Origin: Arachnia propionica
GTDB lineage: Bacteria; Actinomycetota; Actinomycetes; Propionibacteriales; Propionibacteriaceae
Length of the DNA: 64,000 bases
Reading direction: 5' to 3'
Assembly: GCF_037055325.1 (NCBI RefSeq)
Contig: NZ_CP146373.1
Span: 3,038,001 to 3,102,000 of the forward strand
Position numbers and translations under genes: made by a program. This document shows positions 1 to 9,419 of this stretch, piece by piece (within the stretch, counting starts at the first letter, position 1; each line of letters starts with the position of its first letter). The notes beneath the pieces are model-generated. The model did no database searches, was not told the origin of the DNA, and worked only from the letters and a program-made list of their open reading frames with translations.

Positions 1-2
1 AG

Positions 3-308
3 ACCCTGGATCTGCCGCCGAACTCGGAGACGTGGATCGACGTAATCGAGGTGCGCGGCGCGTGGGCCCGCTACGAGGTCCGTCCCCGAACCGGCCGGAC
101 CCATCAGATCCGCTCCCACTTCAATCAGCTCGGACTGCCGCTGCTCGGCGACCCGCTCTATCCGGTGATCTCGGATGTGGACATCGACGACTTCACCACC
201 CCGCTGCGGCTGCTGGCCCGGGACTTGTCCTTCACCGACCCCATCGACGGAAGCGAACGGCGTTTCACATCGCATCGACGACTCACCTGGCCGGACGAGG
301 TCGCATGA
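3..308 (+). CDS. RluA-type pseudouridine synthase, C-terminal part
   Basis: This is the 3' end of a gene that begins before the window; the open frame runs in from the first bases to a TGA at 306-308. The stretch RPRTGRTHQIRSHF, followed by GLPLLGDPLYP, is the conserved C-terminal motif block of RluA-family enzymes, which isomerise uridine to pseudouridine in rRNA or tRNA. The catalytic Asp lies upstream and is not visible. The family call is firm, but the RNA target cannot be assigned from this fragment. Confidence 0.85.
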   Translation, partial: TLDLPPNSETWIDVIEVRGAWARYEVRPRTGRTHQIRSHFNQLGLPLLGDPLYPVISDVDIDDFTTPLRLLARDLSFTDPIDGSERRFTSHRRLTWPDEVA

Positions 309-330
309 CCCCTCCCCACCCCTCCCCCAG

Positions 331-456
331 TTTGCTGGCCTTATCACCTATTTGCTGGCCTTGTTGATGTTTGCTGGCGTCACAGCGCAGGCAAACGTGA
401 ACAAGCCCAGCAAACCGACATCAGGGCCAGCAAACCAGTGTTAAGGCCAGCGAAAC
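331..456. repeat. Repeat element A (TTTGCTGGCC array)
   Basis: The motif TTTGCTGGCC/G occurs at 331-340, 351-360 and 370-379. Its complement (CCAGCAAACC and variants) then occurs at about 406-416, 425-436 and 445-456, with GGCAAAC at 390-396 in the middle. Units are spaced about 20 bp apart, so the whole forms a large imperfect dyad. Element B at 1732-1857 is the same sequence in reverse complement. The two flank the regulator/VOC gene pair. Function is unknown; it could be a terminator-like or REP/MITE-like element. Confidence 0.8.
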
Positions 457-503
457 TTCTCTGCTCACAGCCCGTCGAGTCGGCGTGCGAGAGGATAGGG
501 GAC

Positions 504-1244
504 GTGTACACGGAAGGTTCCCTGGGGCGCGGGCGCACGGTGTGGCGGTCGCGGGGCGCGGTGGCCACGATCATTCCCGCCGACGGGTGCATTGACGTCA
601 TCCTGCGCGGCGACGACGTCCACCTGGCCGGCCCCTCCACCGTGTGCATTCCCACCAGCCCCGATGTCGGCGAGACTATCGGGATCCGGTTCACCCCCGG
701 GCTGGCGGCCGGGGTGCTGCGGTTCAACCCCGCCGAGGTTCGCGACCTGGCCGACCCGCTACGGGATGTCGTCGGAGCGGCCCGCACTGCGGAGGTCGCG
801 CGGGTTCTGCGTGCTCTTCGCTCCTTCGGAGCCGCTCCCGGGAGCGACCTTCTGGCCTCCCCTGTCGACGGCTGGGCCGGGGTGGCGCGTCGCGCCGCCG
901 CTACCGGGGCCGGTGCCGCGCAGGTGGCCGGGGAGATCGGCTGGTCCGCCCGGCACCTGCGACGCCGAATGCTCGCGACCTTCGGGTACGGCTACGGCGC
1001 CCTGGTGCGGGTCGCACGGATGCGACGGGCTCTGTCGCTGATGAAGCCAGGACGCAGATTCCTCGCAGGCCCGGCCACCACGCACTGGTTGAGCCGGGCC
1101 GCGACGAAGGAGCAGCCCGAGCCACAACTAGCCCTGGCCGATGTGGCGCACGTCGCCGGATACGCGGACCAGGCGCACATGACCCGCGATTTCCGGCTCC
1201 TGGTGGGCCGGACCCCGGCTCAGGTGGCGGGCAGCCAGGCGTAG
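504..1244 (+). CDS. AraC-family transcriptional regulator
   Basis: A protein of 246 residues from the GTG at 504, preceded by GAGGA at 491-495. An upstream start at 438 lies inside the repeat element and is less likely. The N-terminal half resembles the short beta-rich sensor of small AraC regulators (IPADGCIDVIL). The C-terminal half carries the helix-turn-helix, with residues such as GEIGWSARHLRRRM and ADVAHVAGYADQAHMTRDF, ending in the usual RTPAQV box. It converges on and overlaps the 3' end of the VOC-family gene by 25 bp, so the two may share one regulatory circuit. The effector is not recognisable. Confidence 0.85.
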   Translation: MYTEGSLGRGRTVWRSRGAVATIIPADGCIDVILRGDDVHLAGPSTVCIPTSPDVGETIGIRFTPGLAAGVLRFNPAEVRDLADPLRDVVGAARTAEVARVLRALRSFGAAPGSDLLASPVDGWAGVARRAAATGAGAAQVAGEIGWSARHLRRRMLATFGYGYGALVRVARMRRALSLMKPGRRFLAGPATTHWLSRAATKEQPEPQLALADVAHVAGYADQAHMTRDFRLLVGRTPAQVAGSQA

Positions 1245-1618
1245 AGGTCGATCGAGTTGCCGTCGGGGTCGTGGAGCGTGGCGTAACGCTGCCCCCAGTG
1301 AGCGTCCCACGGTTCGACGTGTCCGTGATGCCCAGCCGCCACGAGATCGTGATAGACGCGGTCCACCTGCCCCGGGCTGCCCATGTCGAAGGCCAGGGCG
1401 ATGCGATGCCCACCCGTTGGGATGGTGTAGCCGGCGTCGAACCCGCGGATGACATCGACGGTGTCCCATGCGATGACGGTGCCGCCGTCGAGTGTCGCCT
1501 CGACGTGCGGGGCGTCGTCGGAGCCGGTCGGGATGGTGACGCCGAGGGCGCGGTAGAAGGCCAGCGACGCGGCCATGTCGGAGGTGACGATCCCGATGAA
1601 ACCAAGTGTGAGAGCCAT
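1220..1618 (-). CDS. VOC family (glyoxalase/bleomycin-resistance fold) protein
   Basis: A 132-residue protein of typical single-domain VOC length. The N-terminal LGFIGIVTSDMAASLAFYRALG and the C-terminal HDPDGNSIDLYAW are the two beta-alpha-beta halves of the vicinal-oxygen-chelate fold. The conserved H/E metal positions are only partly visible, and the substrate cannot be told from sequence. Small VOC proteins paired with AraC regulators are common in actinobacteria. The 3' end overlaps that of the convergent regulator. Confidence 0.85.
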   Translation of the reverse strand: MALTLGFIGIVTSDMAASLAFYRALGVTIPTGSDDAPHVEATLDGGTVIAWDTVDVIRGFDAGYTIPTGGHRIALAFDMGSPGQVDRVYHDLVAAGHHGHVEPWDAHWGQRYATLHDPDGNSIDLYAWLPAT

Positions 1619-1731
1619 GTGACCACGCTATTGACCGCCCGAAGTCATCGTCTTGAACAAAACGGACACGACACCTCCCCACCCCTTGAGCGGCCACACC
1701 AGGCCCCACCGCCCCGTCCCCTCCCACCGGT

Positions 1732-1857
1732 TTTGCTGGCCTTACAACCCATTTGCTGGCCTTGATCCGGTTTTGCTGGGCTTGTTCACGTTTGCCTGCG
1801 CTGTGACGCCAGCAAACATCAGCAAGGCCAGCAAACCGGCGTTAAGGCCAGCAAACC
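1732..1857. repeat. Repeat element B (inverted copy of element A)
   Basis: TTTGCTGGCC occurs at 1732-1741 and 1752-1761, with a variant at 1772-1781. Complementary CCAGCAAACC units lie at 1826-1837 and 1846-1857. The core 1770-1825 is nearly the exact reverse complement of 361-416 in element A, including the asymmetric middle part TTTGCCTGCGCTGTGACGCC. Elements A and B therefore form a long-range inverted pair around about 1.3 kb. Confidence 0.8.
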
Positions 1858-1880
1858 GGATTCGACGGGTGGCCGAAGGT

Positions 1881-1934
1881 TGGCCGGGGTCCCGGACTGC
1901 TGGACGGGGTCCCGGAGGTTGGACTAGGTCCCGG
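1881..1934. repeat. Three 20-bp-spaced direct repeats before the oxidoreductase gene
   Basis: The 15-mers at 1881-1895, 1901-1915 and 1920-1934 follow the pattern TGGNCNNGGTCCCGG. They are spaced 19-20 bp apart, about two helical turns, and end about 50 bp before the start codon at 1983. Helical phasing upstream of a gene suggests cooperative protein binding, but no known operator is recognised. Confidence 0.6.
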
Positions 1935-1982
1935 GCGGTTTCCTCACGACAGGTGCGCGGATCCCCACATAGACTTCCTCCC

Positions 1983-2954
1983 ATGCGAGCTGTCATCGTC
2001 GAGGAGCCCGGGGACGTCGAGGCCCTGACCATCAAAGAAACCCCCACCCCCACCCCCCAGCCGGGCGAGGTGCTGGTGCGCACCGTCGCCGCGGGCGTGA
2101 ATCGCGCCGACCTGCTGCAACGCCGCGGCTACTACCCGCCCCCGAAGGGCATCACCGACATCATCGGTCTGGAGGCCTCCGGTGTCGTCGAGGCGATCGG
2201 CGCCGGTGTGACCCGCTGGAGGATCGGCGACGAGGTGGTGGCGCTGCTCGCGGGCGGCGGCTACGCGGAGTACTTCGTCGTCCCCGAGGGACAGCTGGTT
2301 CCCCCACCCCCCGGAGTGGATCTCGTGACCGCCGCGGGCCTACTGGAAGTGGCCGCCACCGTCGTCTCAAACATGGACGTCGCCGGTTTGAAGACCGGCA
2401 AGACGCTGCTGGTCCACGGCGGAGCTGGTGGGGTCGGCACCTTCGCCACCCAGTACGCGAAATCCCTCGGCGCGCGTGTCGTCGCCACCGCCGGCAGCGA
2501 GCCGAAGCTGCGGCACTGCCTGGCCCACGGCGCCGAGGTCGCGCTCGACTACCACGGCGACTGGGTCGACGGGGTGCGCGAGGCCACCGGAGGTCGTGGC
2601 GCGGACGTGATCTTGGACATCATGGGCGCCAAATACCTGGAGGCGAACGTCAAGGCACTCGCAAAACGCGGTCGCATGGTGGTGATCGGCCTCCAGGGCG
2701 GCACCAAGGGCACCCTCAACCTCGGTCTGTTGCTGCAGAAGATGGGAACCATCACAGCCACGTCGCTGCGGTTCCGTCCGGTCGCGGAGAAGGCCGCGAT
2801 CTGCTCCCGGGTGCAGGAGACGGTGTGGCCGAGGATCGGCAACGGCGAGATCCGCCCCGCCCCCGAGACCCGCGTCCCGTTCGACGAGGTGCGCCGGGCG
2901 CACCAGATCCTCGAGTCCGGAAACAACGTCGGCAAACTGGTGCTGGTGTTCTGA
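1983..2954 (+). CDS. NAD(P)H:quinone oxidoreductase (MDR superfamily, PIG3-like)
   Basis: A 323-residue protein from the ATG at 1983. The longer open frame upstream runs through the repeat elements and was rejected. It is a zinc-free medium-chain dehydrogenase/reductase with an N-terminal GroES-like domain (GVNRADLLQRRGYYPPP, IGLEASGVVEAIG) and a Rossmann domain with VHGGAGGVGTFATQYAK near residue 145. This sub-family usually reduces quinones with NADPH. It stands alone, with a hairpin after it. Confidence 0.9.
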   Translation: MRAVIVEEPGDVEALTIKETPTPTPQPGEVLVRTVAAGVNRADLLQRRGYYPPPKGITDIIGLEASGVVEAIGAGVTRWRIGDEVVALLAGGGYAEYFVVPEGQLVPPPPGVDLVTAAGLLEVAATVVSNMDVAGLKTGKTLLVHGGAGGVGTFATQYAKSLGARVVATAGSEPKLRHCLAHGAEVALDYHGDWVDGVREATGGRGADVILDIMGAKYLEANVKALAKRGRMVVIGLQGGTKGTLNLGLLLQKMGTITATSLRFRPVAEKAAICSRVQETVWPRIGNGEIRPAPETRVPFDEVRRAHQILESGNNVGKLVLVF

Positions 2955-2974
2955 GAAGACCCAAAGGAGGCTCT

Positions 2975-3004
2975 GCGGCGCGGCCGACGAATCGGTCGCG
3001 CCGC
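2975..3004. terminator. Hairpin after the quinone oxidoreductase gene
   Basis: GCGGCGCGGCCGA at 2975-2987 pairs with TCGGTCGCGCCGC at 2992-3004 around a 4-nt loop with one mismatch. It lies 20 bp past the stop codon and is followed by a short pyrimidine stretch. It probably acts as a terminator. Confidence 0.65.
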
Positions 3005-3054
3005 CTTCCTACGCTAAGCTGACGGCATCGCACTCCCGACAGAATGAGGTTACT

Positions 3055-4125
3055 GTGCGCGTTGTCAGCATAGTTGGCGCCCGCCCGCAGTTCGTGAAGC
3101 TAGCCCCCATCGCAAAGGCTTTCGAGGCCGAGGGGATAGACCACAGGATCATCCACACCGGCCAGCACTACGACGTGAACATGTCGGAGTCATTCTTCGT
3201 GGAGCTGGGGATCCCCGCCCCGGACCTGCACCTGGGCGTCGGCGGCGGCAGCCACGGTGTGATGACAGGGCGAATGTTGGAGGAACTCGACCCTGCGCTT
3301 TCCGGCCTTGAGCCTGACTGGGTCCTGGTCTACGGCGACACCAATTCCACGATCGCCGGGACCCTGTCCGCCGTCAAGCTTCATCTACGAGTGGCCCACC
3401 TGGAAGCAGGGTTGCGTTCCTTCAATCGACGCATGCCGGAAGAACACAACCGTGTCCTGACAGATCACGCCGCGGACCTGTGCCTGGCCCCCACCGCCGA
3501 CGCGATGGCGCACCTGGCCGACGAGGGCCTGGCCACCCGATCCATACTCGTGGGTGACGTCATGACTGATGTCTGTCTGCAGGTCCGTGATTCCGTTGTG
3601 GCCGCTCAGCGCACCGTTCCAGGCATTCCCAGCGGTCAGCGTTACGTCTTGGCGACTATCCACCGCGCGGAAAACACGGACGACCCGCATCGTTTGCGCA
3701 CGATCCTGACATCACTGAACTCCCTGGATGTTCCCGTGTATCTTCCCGCCCACCCGAGGCTGAAAGCGCGACTGGATTCCGGCGACCTCGGAATCACCCT
3801 GGAGAACTTGCATCTCATCGAACCCCTGGCTTACCCGGATATGGTCGCGGCAGTGATGAACGCCGCAGGAGTCATCACCGATTCGGGGGGCTTGCAGAAA
3901 GAAGCCTTCCTGCTGGGCACGGTGTGCACCACAGTTCGCACCGAAACCGAATGGGTGGAGACCATCCGTAATGGATGGAACGTTCTTGATCCGAACCTGG
4001 AGCGACTGGCCGAGACCGCCACCCGAAACAACCCACCCGCTGACCCCACCGCACCTTATGGTGATGGAACAGCCGCGTTCACGGTGGCACGAACGTTGCT
4101 GGACAACGCACCCGCAAAGATGTGA
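3055..4125 (+). CDS. wecB: Non-hydrolysing UDP-N-acetylglucosamine 2-epimerase
   Basis: A 356-residue protein from a GTG start at 3055. It interconverts UDP-GlcNAc and UDP-ManNAc in the cytoplasm. Family hallmarks are visible: GARPQFVKLAPI at the N-terminus, TGQHYD, YGDTNST, the AGLRSFNRRMPEEHNR segment with catalytic acid and His residues, and the UDP-binding ITDSGGLQKEAF near residue 280. Together with the nucleotide-sugar dehydrogenase at 8118 it would supply UDP-ManNAc and possibly UDP-ManNAcA for a surface polymer. Confidence 0.93.
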   Translation: MRVVSIVGARPQFVKLAPIAKAFEAEGIDHRIIHTGQHYDVNMSESFFVELGIPAPDLHLGVGGGSHGVMTGRMLEELDPALSGLEPDWVLVYGDTNSTIAGTLSAVKLHLRVAHLEAGLRSFNRRMPEEHNRVLTDHAADLCLAPTADAMAHLADEGLATRSILVGDVMTDVCLQVRDSVVAAQRTVPGIPSGQRYVLATIHRAENTDDPHRLRTILTSLNSLDVPVYLPAHPRLKARLDSGDLGITLENLHLIEPLAYPDMVAAVMNAAGVITDSGGLQKEAFLLGTVCTTVRTETEWVETIRNGWNVLDPNLERLAETATRNNPPADPTAPYGDGTAAFTVARTLLDNAPAKM

Positions 4126-4269
4126 GAAGCAGCATCTGTTCGACGCCCTGCGAAGCGATTCCCCCGAGGTTCAGATCCTTACCCTCAGGGCCCGGGAAAC
4201 GCACCGCACGAATTCGTTGGGCGGACACCGTCAGATACCCTGCCACACCTTGATTTGGAGCCGATCACG

Positions 4270-5364
4270 ATGAAGCGCATGATCTACCATCACCCGCTAC
4301 CGCTCACGGAGGATGCAACATCAGCGTCGGGCATCCGACCCGTGCAGATGAAGCGAGCCTTCGAGAAACTGGGCTACGAGGTCTGGGATGTAACGGGATT
4401 CACCAAGGAACGCGCCCAACGTGCCGCCGATGTCCGTCATGCCCTACGGCAGGGAACCCGGTTCGATTTCTGCTACTCGGAATCCTCCACCATGCCCATG
4501 TCCATGACGAACCCGAACCACCTCCCCACCCGACCGCTCCTGGACCCCCTCCTCTTCCGAAAGCTGCGACGTCATCACATTCCGGTCGGCCACTTCCTCC
4601 GAGATGTCTACTGGCGATTTCCCGAGTACAAAAAATCCGTAAAATTCCCCAAACGCGAGGCCGCCCTGCTCGCCTACGGCTGGGACATTCAGGTGTTGCG
4701 ACATCAGGTTGATCACGTTTTCCTGCCAAGCGTTGAAATGGCCGCGTATCTTGATTTGGGGCGAACTCCGTTCTCGGCGCTACCGCCGGGACACGGATAC
4801 TCAGCCCCGGTGGACGGCCCGAAAACTGGGATATCCATTTTCTACGTGGGCGGCATCGGGATGCACTACCGCATGCACCAGCTCTTCGCGGGCGTCAAGA
4901 AGGCCAGCTCACAGGGCATCGACGTCCGACTTACTGTGTGCGTGCGACCTGAAGAATGGGACATCGCCCAGCACGAATACGCGCAATGGGCGTGCCCGGC
5001 AATCACGGTGGTCCACGCCCACGGGCCAGCTCTGCTGGACTACTTCCATGACGCCAACATCGCGTCTCTCATGATCGAACCGATGGAGTACCGCCAACTC
5101 GCGGTTCCCGTGAAACTGTTCGAGTACATCGGGGCAGGCAAGCCGATCCTCGCGACGAAGAAAACCCTCACCGGCAGGAAGGTCGAAGAGGAATCCCTCG
5201 GCTGGGTCATCGACAACACCTCCGACGCCCTAGTCGAGCTGCTCACACGACTCCAGAACGACCCTGGAGAGATAGAGCGAATGAGGCAGACAGTCCTGGC
5301 CCGCCGGGAAGGACACTCGTGGGAAAACCGGGCACGACAGGTGGCAGCCACCCTCCAGGGCTGA
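4270..5364 (+). CDS. Glycosyltransferase, family 1/4-like
   Basis: A 364-residue protein. ATG 4270 is chosen because GGAG lies at 4257-4260; a TTG at 4255 is also open. The N-terminal part has SGIRPVQMKRAF and GYEVWDVTG, as in GT-B enzymes. The C-terminal half contains the donor-binding region with EPMEYRQLAVPVKLFEYIGAGKPILAT, typical of GT4. It probably adds a sugar during surface polysaccharide assembly, since it follows wecB by 144 bp. Donor and acceptor are not identifiable. Confidence 0.8.
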   Translation: MKRMIYHHPLPLTEDATSASGIRPVQMKRAFEKLGYEVWDVTGFTKERAQRAADVRHALRQGTRFDFCYSESSTMPMSMTNPNHLPTRPLLDPLLFRKLRRHHIPVGHFLRDVYWRFPEYKKSVKFPKREAALLAYGWDIQVLRHQVDHVFLPSVEMAAYLDLGRTPFSALPPGHGYSAPVDGPKTGISIFYVGGIGMHYRMHQLFAGVKKASSQGIDVRLTVCVRPEEWDIAQHEYAQWACPAITVVHAHGPALLDYFHDANIASLMIEPMEYRQLAVPVKLFEYIGAGKPILATKKTLTGRKVEEESLGWVIDNTSDALVELLTRLQNDPGEIERMRQTVLARREGHSWENRARQVAATLQG

Positions 5365-5453
5365 AACGCGGATGCACCCTAGGGGCGGCCACCGAACGGA
5401 TGGTCGGTTCACTTCGCTGATCCCCACCAACGCCACCGGGCACGTTCGACTAG

Positions 5454-6887
<1,434 letters not shown>

Positions 6888-6902
6888 GAGACACCTTCTC
6901 CC

Positions 6903-6950
6903 GGCCCGGTTCACCCGGCTTTCACCCCGTGACGCCGGGTGAACCGGGCC
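6903..6950. terminator. Strong hairpin between argG and the convergent glycosyltransferase gene
   Basis: The arms 6903-6919 and 6934-6950 are perfect complements of 17 bp (GGCCCGGTTCACCCGGC on the left), with a 14-nt loop. The hairpin starts 15 bp after the argG stop and lies 46 bp from the end of the convergent gene, so it probably terminates both. Confidence 0.85.
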
Positions 6951-6996
6951 GCGACGGAGAAACAATCCGAGTCGACACCATCGGCAACCGATCGGC

Positions 6997-8043
6997 TCAC
7001 CCGACTCCAAGGAAGGGCGCCAGCCGCTCGGCTGAAACCCGACCATCGTGCCACTTCTTCGCGAACACCCGGTTCTGAGCAGCCACACCGCGCAACTCGT
7101 CGCGACGGTCACGAATGGACGCCACCACCTCGTACAGGTCGTCGGGGGTTGCCTCCAGCAGATGCGGCGACTCCGGCAACCGCTCACGCACCGCCTCGTT
7201 CATGCGCCCGACACACACCCGACCCGCAGCCATTGCCTCCACCGCAGCGACCCCGTAGGAACCGAACATCACCTGATCCACCACCACATCACAGGACCTC
7301 ACCAGCTCCCGAAGCTGCGTGTGCGGCATCCCCGATGGCGCGACGTACTCGATCGCGCCCTCGTCGTGGAGGCGACGCAACACCGGATCGATGAACTGGG
7401 TGCCCTTGATCGGTGGTTTCCGCTGCGAGGGAACATGCACCACGAGAGGTTTCTCACGTTCCAGCAGCGGCGCATCTGAGGCCCACGCCTCGACGTCGAC
7501 CACCACCGGCAACCACGTGCTGAAGGGCAGGTCAAAACCCATGTCCGGGGTGGAATGGAACACCGGCCAGCCACAGGAGGCCGCAAAACCCCGGTTGATC
7601 TCGGTGCGACGGATCAGCGAAGACCGCCACTTCTCGTCGCCGACCGTGAAATACGACCACTCGTCACGGGCCATATGGGCCAAGGGATCGCGCACATCGG
7701 AGCCGTGCGCGATCAACGCCATCGAATATCCCATCTCCGCCAGCCTTCGGGCATCCGCCTGGAAGTGGGAGGCGCGATCCCATCGCGCAAAGGACATGAA
7801 ACCATCGAGCGCCACGTGGGTGACGCCGTCGAACAGACGCCTCGCACGCCACCTCCAGGCGACGGGAGCCCGGAACCCGAGCCGACCGAGCAACTTGTCC
7901 ACCTCGAAGTGGAACCCACCTCCACGCAACGGCACCCCGGAAAACGACCATGCCCCCACCGGAAGATTCGATGCAGCGGCCCGCGCCCATGCGGTCGCCT
8001 GCCCGGCGTAGTTCGATGGCCCGATGGCCAGCACAGGACTCAT
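6997..8043 (-). CDS. Glycosyltransferase family protein
   Basis: A 348-residue protein on the minus strand. The ATG at 8043 gives the N-terminus MSPVLAIGPSNYAGQA, which looks like a natural GT-B start; a TTG at 8070 would add nine residues. The C-terminal half has VVDQVMFGSYGVAAVEAMAAGRVCVGRM, matching the nucleotide-sugar binding region of GT4-type enzymes. The gene is divergent from the nucleotide-sugar dehydrogenase gene, with 74 bp between. The specific sugar is unknown. Confidence 0.7.
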   Translation of the reverse strand: MSPVLAIGPSNYAGQATAWARAAASNLPVGAWSFSGVPLRGGGFHFEVDKLLGRLGFRAPVAWRWRARRLFDGVTHVALDGFMSFARWDRASHFQADARRLAEMGYSMALIAHGSDVRDPLAHMARDEWSYFTVGDEKWRSSLIRRTEINRGFAASCGWPVFHSTPDMGFDLPFSTWLPVVVDVEAWASDAPLLEREKPLVVHVPSQRKPPIKGTQFIDPVLRRLHDEGAIEYVAPSGMPHTQLRELVRSCDVVVDQVMFGSYGVAAVEAMAAGRVCVGRMNEAVRERLPESPHLLEATPDDLYEVVASIRDRRDELRGVAAQNRVFAKKWHDGRVSAERLAPFLGVG

Positions 8044-8117
8044 GCGGCACAGATTATCCCGTGAGTACAATCACCTGCAGCAGCGCGCTGGGTTCAGTGT
8101 TTGGGAAGGAATCGCTC

Positions 8118-9419
8118 GTGAAGATCGCTGTTGTTGCTCTTGGGAAGATCGGGCTGCCCCTGGCAGTCCAGTTCGCAGACATGGGCCATGAAGTCGTCGG
8201 CGTCGACGTTCAGCAGAACGTTGTGGACAAGGTCAACGCCGGAACCGAGCCCTTCCCGGGCGAGGCCCATCTGCAGGAGAAGTTGTCGAGGCTGGTGCCG
8301 GCGGGGAGGTTGCGTGCGACGTGTGACTATTCGGAGGCGATTCCGGGTGTTGATGCGATCGTGATTGTTGTGCCGTTGTTCGTCAACGACGCGACCTGGC
8401 AGCCCGACTTCGGCTGGATGGAGGCCGCCACCCGGTCCTTCGCGGAGCACCTCACTCCGGGCACGTTGGTGTCGTATGAGACGACGTTGCCGGTGGGTAC
8501 TACCCGGGGTAGGTGGAAGCCGTTGATTGAGGAGGTCTCCGGTTTGGTGGAGGGCCGGGACTTTCATGTGGTGTTTTCTCCGGAGCGGGTGTTGACGGGG
8601 CGGGTGTTTGAGGATTTGCGGAAGTATCCGAAGTTGGTGGGTGGGCTCTCTCCCGAGGGCACCGCGAAGGGTGTTGACTTCTATGAGCGGGTGTTGAGTT
8701 TTGATGAGCGTCCTGATTTGCGGCGGGGTAATGGGGTGTGGGATATGGGGTCGGCTGAGGCTGCGGAGATGGCGAAGTTGGCTGAGACGACGTATCGGGA
8801 TGTCAATATTGGGTTGGCGAATCAGTTTGGGAAGTTTGCTGCTGCTCATGGGATTGATGTGTATAAGGTGATTGAGGCGTCGAATTCGCAGCCGTATAGT
8901 CATATTCATCGGCCTGGTATTGCGGTGGGTGGGCATTGTATTCCGGTGTATCCGCGGTTGTATCTGTATACGGATCCGGATGCGTCGGTTGTGCGTGCTG
9001 CTCGTGAGGCGAATATGACGATGCCTGGGTATGTGGTTGGTGTGGTTGAGGGTGTGGTGGGTGATCTGTCGGGTCGTCGTGTGGTGGTGTTGGGTGCGTC
9101 GTATCGGGGCAGGGTGAAGGAGACTGCGTTTTCGGGTGTGTTCCCGACTGTGGAGATCCTTGCGTCGAGGGGTGCTGTGGTGGTGGTGCATGATCCGATG
9201 TATAGCGATGAGGAGCTTGAGGGGTTCGGGTTTACTCCCTACCGGTTGGGTGAGTCGGTGGATGCCGCGATTCTTCAGGCCGATCATCCTGAGTATCTCG
9301 ATCTCACTGCTGCGGACCTGCCTGGGGTTTCGGTGATCATTGACGGACGCGGCGTCCTGGACCCGGCCCGCTGGGAAGGCGTCACCTATCGCTCGATCGG
9401 TGACGGCACCGCCCAATGA
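8118..9419 (+). CDS. UDP-N-acetyl-D-mannosaminuronate-type nucleotide-sugar dehydrogenase
   Basis: A 433-residue protein from GTG 8118 after GGAAGGA. It belongs to the UDP-glucose/GDP-mannose dehydrogenase family, which oxidises the sugar C6 twice with NAD. The Rossmann start KIAVVALGKIGLPLAVQFADMG, the catalytic-Cys motif GGHCIPVYP near residue 275, and the C-terminal LGASYRGRVKETAFS are all present. With wecB nearby, UDP-ManNAc oxidation is the likely reaction. Base composition is mosaic: about 8280-9250 uses many G/T-ending codons, while both ends use the C-rich codons of the neighbours. The gene overlaps the next start by ATGA. Confidence 0.88.
   Translation: MKIAVVALGKIGLPLAVQFADMGHEVVGVDVQQNVVDKVNAGTEPFPGEAHLQEKLSRLVPAGRLRATCDYSEAIPGVDAIVIVVPLFVNDATWQPDFGWMEAATRSFAEHLTPGTLVSYETTLPVGTTRGRWKPLIEEVSGLVEGRDFHVVFSPERVLTGRVFEDLRKYPKLVGGLSPEGTAKGVDFYERVLSFDERPDLRRGNGVWDMGSAEAAEMAKLAETTYRDVNIGLANQFGKFAAAHGIDVYKVIEASNSQPYSHIHRPGIAVGGHCIPVYPRLYLYTDPDASVVRAAREANMTMPGYVVGVVEGVVGDLSGRRVVVLGASYRGRVKETAFSGVFPTVEILASRGAVVVVHDPMYSDEELEGFGFTPYRLGESVDAAILQADHPEYLDLTAADLPGVSVIIDGRGVLDPARWEGVTYRSIGDGTAQ

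Noticed and set aside
331-456. Short 20-bp-spaced repeats suggesting a mini-CRISPR
   Set aside because: The repeats occur in both orientations and form a dyad, the spacers are too short, and the same element recurs inverted at 1732.
1653-1982. A longer N-terminus for the quinone oxidoreductase starting at 1653
   Set aside because: The extension reads through repeat element B and the triple repeats. The family starts at MRAVIVEEPG, encoded from 1983.
8094-9416. A 440-codon minus-strand frame opposite the nucleotide-sugar dehydrogenase
   Set aside because: Arises from the odd codon composition of that gene; the product is His/Arg/Ile-rich repeats without known fold.
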